Shown: positions 54,401 to 64,000 of the stretch, piece by piece
How positions within the stretch are numbered: the first letter of the stretch is position 1
Layout of the letters: each line of letters starts with the position of its first letter
Source of the DNA: Paulownia fortunei
Lineage: Eukaryota > Streptophyta > Magnoliopsida > Lamiales > Paulowniaceae
Length of the DNA stretch: 64,000 bases
Reading direction: 5' to 3'
NCBI GenBank assembly: GCA_019321725.1
Contig: CM033123.1
Coordinates: forward strand, 15,364,925-15,428,924
The notes under the pieces: generated by a model
Databases searched by the model: none
What the model saw: the letters and a program-made list of their open reading frames with translations, nothing else
Told to the model about the DNA's origin: nothing
Translations under genes and position numbers: made by a program

Positions 54401-57400
54401 ACATTGTTAATATTAATTTGAACTCTTCAAATAATATCAAGATAGATATATATCATATATATATATATACTATAATTATATTAAATCTTAGTGGTCTATT
54501 TTATCCCATAAAATTGATCACTATATTTATTTATCTATAAATATATTAATTAAATAAATCATATTTATTTAATTTATTCTCTTCATACTTTAGTGGGTTT
54601 CTTAAGTGATCCACATTTATTTTGGGCTTGTACTCAAAAATTCCCAAATCAATTCAAATGATTCAATCCCAATTTAATCAATCCAATTGATTAATTTAAT
54701 TTACTCCAATTGAGCTTCCTAATCAAATTAGGTCCAATTAAATAATCCAATTACTTAATTGAATAATTTAATTTAACCATTAAATTAAATAGAACCCTTA
54801 ATTAATTAATTGATCAGTATTAATTAATTAATTTCCAATCATTGGATAAAATCTAAAATTAGAAATGTTGTTTTCCATAAAGATGTGTGACCCTCTTAGG
54901 TTCACTACTAAACTAGTAGTGGGTTTGCAACATTTGCAACTTATGAATAACAATTATTCCGATTAATTAATCCGCTTGGAATCAACTCTTTAATTTCAAG
55001 AACCTCACTATCCATGAAAACACCTAGCAAGTAATCATGGCAAACTAGTCTTAGGTGAAATAACGAGTAAACCTATTTCAGTTGCGAGTACCATACACGT
55101 ACGGTCCTTTCGACAGCTAATCTCCTGATTGAATTTAAGGCATGAATTATAAGTTGAAATCCTAAATGATTCAATAACTGTGATCCCATTTCAAGTTCCA
55201 ATGATTTTTGATGAATCACAATTCATACTGCCTTGAACAAGGTCTTTGAATCACGAATTATGAAAACACAGGAGATTCTCTTGTATTAAAAAACAAGTGT
55301 CGAATTCTATGTTGGCCACTGACTAACCTCCATGCACACCAGTGCAACACCCAACATACCCTCTTTGTGATTGTCAAGCAATCAGAAAATATATCAAAGT
55401 GCTGCAGGATGCACGCAAGGCTACCATCGTGGCTCAAGTCTAAGGACTAGTCGTGTACTATCGCAACACATAAATTCTTATTTCGACGGGTAAAGCCTCC
55501 AACTAAGAATTTCTTGCGGGCCATATTCGGTGTACTTGTTCCCTAACAAGCACCCACATACATGCACTTACGTCTCTACACTAATGCCAATGGAATGTGA
55601 CATCCTCGTCTCACGAGCATGCATTATATGTACGAGTTTTATTGAGCTATTTGATGTCCCATTTCAAAAAGCTCTCAACTCGGTACTTATTTAAGACCAA
55701 AGCCTTAGAGGCATATTCCATGATCGCCATCATATGCGCGATCATGCCGCGTAGGTAAATTTAGTTTAAACACTTTATCTAATGTGCAGAAATAAAAAAT
55801 GCAAGACATAAGATAAAGAAAATATTTTTTTATTAATATGATTCCCAATAAAAGTCTTTACAAAAGTAAAAAAGTATAATACTCTCAATCTAATTGGACA
55901 TTGGGCATCCTACTCTAACACTTTTCACTTTGTTCAGGGCACTTTTGTTTGCCGCGCTAGGTCAACTACTAGGAAGTGATTTTATGAGGTGCAATAATGC
56001 TGCCTGGTTGTATGTAGTCAGTTCTTCTTGTGAGTCCCAAAAAACTGTTACCATCTTTACGACAATTTGCTCCATTCCATATGGCAGAAAATTCAGTAGC
56101 ATGATCCAGTTTCTGGTTTGAGCAATCCAAAGCATATTAGAGAGGCAATTATCTTGACCACCATAATTTAGAAAAAAAAAAAAACATCTGAAATAAATTC
56201 TTCCGTTTACAAACAGTGACTAAAATTAGTACTCTCTTTTTATCAAATGAATGCTTCATTTGTTGAAAAACACAGTCGAAGTGTTTAATCTTTTCACTAA
56301 ATTATTACATTATATTTTGCCATATTATAAAACTTTCAAATCATGATAGTTGTTAAGTTATTTATTATTATTCAAATATTCTGTGAAAAAATTAACGCTT
56401 TTTCATTATTACACTTTGAAAAATAGTCAAGTTAGATGTTCAACATCATTAATTGAAAATTCATCTTGGGATTGAGGTGTTAGTATTTTACCCATGTTGA
56501 TGCTAGACTGATGCTGTACTTCAATTGCCCACTTGACAATTGGCTTTGCCAGAACCATATGAAATAGAAAGATGGTACTCAGTGAAGGATGCTTATCTTC
56601 ATCTTTGTTTGTAAGATTTCACGACCTGGGTATAAAGCATTGTGGTCATATCCACTAGTGTTGAATGTGGAGGCATATTCAGTTAAACCTGTCTGAATTG
56701 TCATTTTCTATTGAATTCACTAACAATAAAGCAACACGTATTAGTGGTGGGCCAGCAGGTGAGTCCTGTGGGGCCTTTATAGAGACAATAGCAACTGATC
56801 TTGATGACTTTCTTATCTGGAGAATGTTATGTTTTGGTTCCAAAGCAGTAGTGTTTTCATTATGGATGGTCTGTACTATAAAACAATAGCTAATTATGAA
56901 TTTTCTGCACCGTATATAGCCATATGAGACTCTTATTACTTACAACCACAATAACTAAAAGCTAGTAAACTTTTCTCATCTTAATATAGATTATTACTAT
57001 TGCAACTATTTTTCTTGCAAATAAAATTGCAGCAATGACTTAGTGGAGAAATAAATTATTATCATATAATTATTAAAACATTGAAAATTTTGTGACTGTA
57101 TTGACATTCTCAATCCAGCATTCTTCATTCATGACGCATAGATGCTCCAACTACTTGATAACCTTGGTTTTTGTCCTTTAATATGACTTCTATTTCCAGA
57201 CAATTTTTAGAAGTTGTCCAACCAAGATCATTTGTGAGGACAAAGCAAGCTCACTTGTTAGTTGTTAAAGGACTTTCCAGAATACACTGGGTTTGTAAGA
57301 TTTTAAAGTTTCCTTACGTCTTATCACATTGCTGGAATTCCCATTTTCAGATGGGTTTAACATCCTTGTACATTATGCAGCGTGCAATTTTGGTAATTCT

Positions 57401-57791
57401 GTCTGACGAGCAATAGACATAGTTGCAACCACTTTTCCCAAATCACCCTATTTTTTTCAAACTGAGTCTTGTTCAATACTTTATTTTAGTTGGCTTTCTT
57501 GTGTGATAATTTGTTCGTTTCTTTGGCAACTTATGTTCTGATGCAGAGAACAACTTAACAAGTTCTTTCTTGAGTATACTTGTGTCTGTTATGCGTTGTG
57601 AGCTCCTGAAAAACTCTGCTTTACCTGCGTTAATATCTGTGCAGGCATTTGGCTGGGCTTATATAAATAATCAGCACAATACATGGGAGCAATTCTATGT
57701 GTACTGGATCTGTCCCTTCATTGGAGCAATACTGGCTGCATGGGTTTTCCGTTTCCTATTTCCTCCCCCAACAAAGCAGAAGAAAGCCTGA
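51463..57791 (+). CDS. Small basic intrinsic protein, SIP1-type aquaporin
   Basis: Three exons: 51463-51768, 52202-52474 and 57645-57791, all phase 0; 241 aa, the usual SIP length. Aquaporins of this subfamily sit in the ER membrane and conduct water or small solutes. The first half-helix motif is the SIP-type 'NPT' (residues 74-76, in GGATFNPTATAAF) instead of NPA. The second is a normal 'NPA' (190-192, in GPSMNPAN), with the junction continuing as 'AFGWAY'. Hydrophobic segments account for the expected six helices, and the C-terminus is short and basic (TKQKKA). A second in-frame Met two codons downstream (51469) is an equally good start. Intron 2 is 5.2 kb, of which 2.2 kb is a solo LTR. 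SIP1 is preferred over SIP2 by the NPT motif. Confidence 0.93.
53730..55920 (-). mobile_element. Solo copia-type LTR in aquaporin intron 2
   Basis: Read on the minus strand it starts TGTTAGAGTAGGATGCCC and ends ATCGAACCCTACA, with TG...CA termini. It is flanked by cttct (53725-53729) and ctttt (55921-55925), a 5-bp target-site duplication with one mismatch. The interior has no coding sequence, so the element has been reduced by LTR-LTR recombination. It carries a 'cgtagcgaaaaatt' block at its left end that matches the tail of the copia LTR at 16.77 kb in reverse complement. It is inserted antisense to the host gene, and the splice sites around it are intact. Confidence 0.85.
55926..57644. other. 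Distal part of aquaporin intron 2
   Basis: Non-coding sequence between the solo LTR and exon 3. There are several chance frames but no recognisable gene. Confidence 0.6.
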
Positions 57792-59559
57792 AAGGCATAT
57801 AAGTAATTTAAGATTGTGGATATTAGTACATCCTGAAGTTTTATTTTCACTTTTAATACTCTTGTTATGGCTTGTATTAATGGCAGTTGAATTCAATTCC
57901 TCCAGCTAAATGCAACATTTTAATTGAGAAGACTCTGACCTGTAGTAGATTTATGTTTGCAATAAAACTTCAGTTGGGTGCAATATCTTGTATTGTTATT
58001 TTTTTTTCCCCTTAGATAGATGTAATGGGCTTGTGTTAACAAATAAATTAAGCAATTTTTACCTCATATGCAAATTGTGCATTGTCCGAGGGATGCCAGA
58101 AAAATCACCATTGTACTTGTTAATGTGAAACAATGCTTGAGACTTGAGTTGAACATATACTAAAGGATAATGAAGAATGAGGTGCAAGGATAACTTGGAA
58201 TTATCCTTTAGATATTCTAAAAAATATTTCCCAGTTACTAAAATTGCTTAATTTTCTGTTTTTTGATCAAATTAACCATAGTAAAAAATTGAATAGTGAA
58301 TTATTTTTTGGAAGCTTGATTTAACAATGTGTTTTGGTACTTGGGAGTCAGTTCATGGCACTCATTATTAATTAGGTGTTTTTGTTGGTGAAGTCAAAGT
58401 GTTGAGTTGGGGTTGGCTGATTAGTGGAAAGAAATTGTGGTCACCTAACCCACCAACCTTAATTTTCTCCCAATCACCATTCTGGAGTCTCAGAGTCTAG
58501 ACAATTAATCCCTTTTGTTTGAATTTATTATTGTGATCAACAAATCTTACCAACCGTAGCCAATCCAGTCTCAGGGGTTGGTGACATACACACTCAATCC
58601 ATGTTATTAGATAGATATTAAACAAGTCTATATGTTATTATTTCACTCTATTTTCTCATTTCTCTATATTTCTTTCAAATCATTTTAGAAGGAATTAATC
58701 ATGAAAATGTACTAAATGCAATGAATTTGCTTATTATTTAGGTATGGAAAGGGATATAATAGTACAAGAGGAGTAGGGGAAATTTAAAATATGACCTCGT
58801 AGGGATATGGATTGGTGCAAGTAAAATTTGAATTTGTATTGTTTGAAGCGAATTTTGAAATCATAAATAAAACTGAGGTATTAGATTTTTTTAGACTTAG
58901 ATTCTACCAATTTATTATTTTTTTTATTTTTTATATATGTATTTATATGATCTATATTCATATGCATTATATTATATATAAAAAAGCATGTTGTATTAGA
59001 AAATACTCATATATAAGATATAAATATGATACTCTTATAAATTAAAAATAATAATATAGAATTAATAGATAATTTATTTTTTAGTATATAATAATACTTT
59101 CTCTTATATAGAAATTACAATAATATTATTTTTTAAAAATATATATTTTAATATTTTTAAAATTATAAAATGAATCCAACAAATTCAAATTTGGGTTCAA
59201 ATTCTTTAACTGATTCATCCCGAATTTTATTAATCCACCCAACACATTGCCATCCAATCCCCCCTCCCCCTTCAAAAAAAAGAAAAAGAAATGCTGTAGT
59301 GTTATCTGACTTTTATTTCGATAAATAAAGAGAGTAGAAACATGCTTATAAAACAATGTCGTAATCCCGGGGGTTGTTGGAGCCTGAGGGGGGGGGGAAC
59401 AAAGCCACCAACAATATCTCCCCCTACTCTCATCACTCGCTTGTATTGTTGGATGCTTGCGGATTACAGAAATCTGACACTGAAAGAGAAACACTTTGGT
59501 GGGGGAGGGGTTGGTTAAAATGGACAAGTTGCGTCCTCTCCTCTCTCGCACACACACTG
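57792..59559. other. Intergenic region between aquaporin and MTHFR genes
   Basis: AT-rich, with 3' flank of the aquaporin gene on the left and MTHFR promoter on the right. A very AT-rich stretch spans about 58900-59160. No gene is supported. Confidence 0.6.
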
Positions 59560-59584
59560 TCTCTCTCTCTCTCTCTCTCTCTCT
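59560..59584. repeat. (CT)n microsatellite upstream of MTHFR
   Basis: 25 bp of CT repeat about 240 bp upstream of the MTHFR start codon, probably in the promoter or 5' leader, where CT tracts are common in plants. Confidence 0.95.
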
Positions 59585-59824
59585 GAATACATATTTTATA
59601 CATACATATATAACCTTCATAAAATCTTAGAGAGAGAGGCCTCTTCAGTCATTCATTCATTCTTCTGATCTTCTTTCATTTAATAATTTATAGCTCCTTC
59701 CTTCCTTCCTCCTCCTAAGGTGGGAGCAAATTCAAATTGTCGGCAGCCCACACATTTACTTTCTATTCAATTCGTCATCGCTACTACTACTCCTCTACTA
59801 CATTTTTTCTTAACATAAAAAAAC

Positions 59825-62800
59825 ATGAAGGTTATAGACAAGATCCGGGAAGCCTCCGCCGCCAATGACTCTCGGGTCGTCTTCTCGTTCGAGTTCTTCC
59901 CTCCCAAGACCGAAGATGGTGTCGAGAACCTCTTCGACCGGATGGAGCGCATGGTCGCCCACAACCCTTCATTCTGCGACATCACCTGGGGCGCCGGTGG
60001 ATCCACCGCAGATCTCACCCTCGAGATCGCCAACCGCATGCAGAACATGGTCTGTGTCGAGACCATGATGCACCTCACCTGCACCAACATGCCCGTCGAG
60101 AAGATCGACCACGCCCTCGCCACCATCAAGTCCAACGGCATTCAGAACGTCCTCGCCCTCCGCGGCGACCCCCCTCACGGCCAGGACAAGTTCGTCCAGG
60201 TCGAGGGAGGTTTCGCATGCGCTCTCGACCTCGTAAGTACTAGTAAACAATTATACACTCTTGGATTTATCAATTGAACACTCAATGTCCAATTCTCCTG
60301 ATCTGTTACTATTTATATAAATGCTGTTTGCTGCTGCTGATACTGTGTCTGTTTGTTTGCAGGTTAAGCATATCCGTGCCAAATATGGGGATTACTTTGG
60401 GATTACTGTTGCTGGTTATCCAGGTTTAGTAGCTCTACTCACCCTCTCCCGTGATTCATTGTTTTTGTTTGGCTAAATGAATATACATTCCTCTGTTTTT
60501 CATTTTGGGTGCAAAAAATATTTACAGGACAGTTCTTGTAATGTTGGAACCGTTAATATAATGCTTAGTAGTAGCTGATTCCCTGCTGGGCTTAAGGTTT
60601 TGGTTAAATTCGAATCATGTTTCAATATCCATGTTACTTGTTTATGATTATTTTAGTATTTAAGTTGTATCATGTTTAGGTCAACTACATTGCATAAGTG
60701 ATATATGGACTCTATTTATTTATTAACCATACTGCCTGGATTCGTTCTTATCAAACCCTTTCTTGCCTTTATTTAGAGGGACATCCTGATGTTATTCAGG
60801 ACGGAGTTGCGCCACCAGAGGCATATCAGAATGACCTTGTTTATCTCAAGAGAAAGGTTGTCCACTTCCCTAGAAATTTAGTTTATCTACTCTTTTGTCA
60901 AAATTAATTTGATATCTGTCAATTGAGTAACTTTTCAGGTGAGTTATACAAATGTGGTGCTGTTTCCTTTGCAGGTTGATGCTGGAGGTGAAATCATTGT
61001 TACCCAACTCTTCTACGATACTGACATCTTCCTCAAATTTGTCAATGACTGTCGTCAAATTGGAATAACCTGCCCTATTGTACCGGGTATTATGCCTATT
61101 AATAATTACAAGGGCTTCCTCCGCATGACTGGTTTCTGCAAAACTAAGGTTTGAGCTACACTGGTGGTACCGTCTAAGATTATTTTTCTGACTTCTGGAC
61201 AACTAAGCTGTTGGATACCATTTCTGCTAATTTCATGATGTTCTATGTACTTACAGATATGCATGTCTTCTGATAAAGCAGTGTTGTAAAAGGTGAAAGC
61301 ACGATGCAACGATTTTAGTTCCCTAGGGTGGAAAACATAGTAAAGCTTAAGTAATCAAATTATTGCGAAATACAGAAAATTTGGGGAAGATGGAAGAACA
61401 TCATGTAGTGTAATGATGAATAAGGACTACATGCTTATATAAAGAAATGGAAAAAAACTTAATGCTGGACACATTCAGAGTGATAATAAGTTTTGGGTAT
61501 AACTTTGTAGTTCTTTACTCCTAAGATTTGACTGGCAGTTTCTAGCAAATTTAACGGACAAAAGCTTGAGGATCAACACCCTGTCTTTCCATATATTATT
61601 GCAAAGGAAGAAACTTGATGATATTTTTTTGGTATTAGCTGGTTAGAAATTCAAATCCATGCAATTATGATGAGAGAAATAACTACATGCTGGTGCATCC
61701 TCCTTCCTTCAGTTTCAGTTCTTGGCAACTTTTTGATTTTTTAGTATCTATTTTTCCATTTTTAAAAGGGAGGACTGTATATTTGTCATTTTTCAGTAAA
61801 CAAATAACTTGTAAAATAAACTTAAGGGGCATACATCCTAGGCATCTAGGCACAAAAGTGCATTTCCAGGCTCTAAAAGTATGCCCAGGGTGTGGAAGGC
61901 AAAATTTTCTCATGACATTGTGAAATGTATCCCTCTTGAGGCTAACCCTGATAGTTCCTTCTCCCCTACCGCTGAGAAGTCTGATATCATAAGACATATA
62001 ATGTCTTTGCAACTAGATATGTGGAAGAGTTTAAGACAAGTTAAATGTAAGGAATGTCAAATTTGATCATGCATATTCTGATCAAGCTACGCAGGTTGAC
62101 CTATCATCTATTCCTATCTGATTTATGCAACATGCAAACATTGGGCTTGGATTTAGTATAAATCCATTCTTCTGTCTAAGACAAAGTATTCTGAGTTTCT
62201 TGTTGTTTCTTTACATGAATCTGTATTCATTCCTATGCAGTTACTGTCAACAGTATATATTTGATGCCTAAGGATTTCTGGTTATGCCACTGAAATACAA
62301 CTTAATATTTATACAATATTTAATGGAATAATGTAGATTCCACATGAGATTATGGCTGCCTTGGAACCAATCAAGGACAATGAAGAAGCTGTCAGGGCCT
62401 ACGGTATTCACCTTGGAACAGAAATGTGCAAGAAGATTATGGCTAGTGGGATCAGAACATTACATCTTTATACATTAAACATGGAGAAATCTGCGTTGGC
62501 AATATTGATGGTTGGTTTTCTTATATCATCATTTATGTGGTTTCAGCACTCTAAAATATCTTTGATGCTACTTGGTGAAATGGAAACATGAGGCATTTTT
62601 GGACTTTCAATGGCAGAATCTTGGGCTGATCGAGGAGTCCAAAATTTCGAGATCCTTACCTTGGAGACGTCCAGCAAATGTTTTCCGCGTAAAAGAAACT
62701 GTCCGTCCTATATTCTGGTAAGCATCATGTGTGGAAGTTATTTTCAGATTCAGGACTCCTACCCTTTTACAAAATTGTTGCTAGGTAAATGCTAATTTAT

Positions 62801-62945
62801 AGACACCTGATCCTTTATGGCTAATGATGGTAGGGCTAATCGTCCTAAAAGCTACATCTCACGGACTATAGGTTGGGACCAATACCCACATGGGCGATGG
62901 GGAGATTCTCAAAATCCATCATATGGAGCACTCAGTGATTATCAG
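59825..62945 (+). CDS. MTHFR: Methylenetetrahydrofolate reductase, 5' part (gene leaves window)
   Basis: Seven exons: 59825-60232, 60363-60423, 60777-60856, 60975-61148, 62337-62510, 62617-62717 and 62834-62945; 370 codons, phases consistent. The enzyme reduces 5,10-methylene-THF to 5-methyl-THF with FAD and, in plants, NADH, supplying methyl groups for methionine in the cytosol. '[13 protein letters not shown]' near the N-terminus, 'ITWGAGGST', 'LALRGDPP', '[13 protein letters not shown]' and '[12 protein letters not shown]' cover the FAD-dependent TIM-barrel domain. The last two exons ('[13 protein letters not shown]', '[13 protein letters not shown]', 'YGALSDYQ') begin the C-terminal domain. 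Plant enzymes have about 595 residues, so roughly 225 lie beyond the window. The exon 1 coding sequence is much more GC-rich than its surroundings. The last exon appears to end at a GC donor. Confidence 0.96.
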
Positions 62946-64000
62946 GCATGCACTATTCATAGCCCCCTTATGTTTCTTTGGTTGTGGCATGCACTATCCA
63001 TCATATGGCTTTTCTTCTTCTATGGTTCAATAGACTTTCACGTCCATAAATTGAGATCTTCACTACATCCTAGGACATAAAATTTGAGATCTTCACTACA
63101 TTCTAATTGACACATGAAATTTTTTCATTTTCTTTCCCTTCTTCTTGGTGTATTTTATCCTAATTCTGGTGGTTATTGCATACTTTTTCATCTTTTCTCA
63201 AGTTTAATATATGTTTCGGATAGAAAGATAGGTTTTTTTAGGACCATTTGTGGATTAATGCTTCAATAATATCTTAGATTGATAATTTCAAGTGCTTATG
63301 GTGAATGAATACGTGTAAAGATGGCAGTCATCATTTTAATTGTTTGATCAACCTAATCAAAATGTAGTGTCACATATGTGTTCGTTATAGGTAAAACTAT
63401 TAAAATATAGGAATTCATTCAAAACAACTTTTAAGATCACCTTAGCACTCTTGTTTACCACATTTAGAAAGAGTATTTTGCTTCAAAATTAATGAATAGT
63501 GAAAAACTACAAGTTTTATAATTAAAATCAACACACACTAAGTTCTAAAGAATTATGAATGGGTTTGAAAGGTTTAATTTCTGGTTTGGTCATTTTGATT
63601 TTGACTGACTTTCTTACTTACGGTTTTTTAGGGATGAGTAGCCCAAAATAAAAGATTTGGTAGTTTGAGCAATTCATCCATAATCATTGAACTAAGCATT
63701 ATCTAACGTTGATATTTACCAGATTTTCTTTTCGTTGCTGATTGGTAGTTAAAAACTGTAGGACATCAACAAAGCAAGGTTTCCCAGGGAATAAGAGCAA
63801 GTCAAGACGCGAGTTTTATTGCATTGAAGTGAAAACATGCATGTTTTTATATGTTTATTTATGCTACTTATAATGTTTTATAAATTTTGGACATATACAA
63901 CAAAATTCATGATACCGAAAGAATAACTTTATTTAAACAACAAATTCCACACATATTAAGGAAATTTAGCATATCTCATATCATTTTCAGCTAGCATAAT
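62946..64000. other. MTHFR intron 7, continuing past the window
   Basis: No further MTHFR exon could be found up to the end. Two small direct repeats occur: 'ggcatgcactat.cat' at about 62945 and 62987, and 'ttgagatcttcactacat' at about 63051 and 63083. Confidence 0.6.

Noticed and set aside
59126..59620. 164-codon minus-strand frame upstream of MTHFR
   Set aside because: Arises from the CT microsatellite and C-rich leader; repeat-like composition and no family match.

Overview
This window is plant nuclear DNA. It is AT-rich, its genes are split into many short exons with GT-AG introns, and it carries copia-type retrotransposon debris, satellite DNA and a nuclear copy of a chloroplast gene. 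The gene content (apyrase, receptor-like kinase, DUF3754 chloroplast protein, SIP1 aquaporin, MTHFR) is that of a land plant. The protein sequences look eudicot, and I lean weakly towards an asterid.

Layout. 1-2490: end of a satellite array with a dimeric unit of about 355 bp. 2551-3854: a broken duplicate of the 3' end of the receptor-kinase gene found at 21.8-25.4 kb. 5431-5797: antisense fragment of chloroplast rps2. 6968-12921 (+): nine-exon apyrase gene with a one-base frameshift inside its DLGGGS motif. 14173-16830: 3' remnant of a copia element with its LTR (+). 17400-20248: older copia LTR on the minus strand, with a candidate SINE inside it. 20354-20640: degenerate minisatellite of about 38 bp. 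21843-25413 (-): intact ten-exon receptor-like kinase. 25414-31042: 5.6 kb head-to-head intergenic region with microsatellites and a 178-bp tandem repeat. 31043-50348 (+): fourteen-exon DUF3754 gene with two introns of 4 kb or more. 51463-57791 (+): three-exon SIP1-type aquaporin whose second intron holds a 2.2-kb solo copia LTR. 59825-62945 (+): first seven exons of MTHFR, which runs out of the window.

The five genes do not form a functional cluster. They are independent housekeeping or signalling genes: extracellular/Golgi nucleotide hydrolysis, surface signalling, a chloroplast membrane protein, ER water or solute transport, and folate one-carbon metabolism. I rebuilt the exons by translating across candidate splice sites and checking that intron phases agree at every junction. 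All junctions are phase-consistent apart from the single missing base in the apyrase. I found no CRISPR array, operon, defence locus or other unprecedented system. The observations most worth checking are the dimeric satellite with a possible higher-order period, the duplicated kinase tail next to it, the apyrase frameshift, and a likely GC-AG intron in MTHFR.
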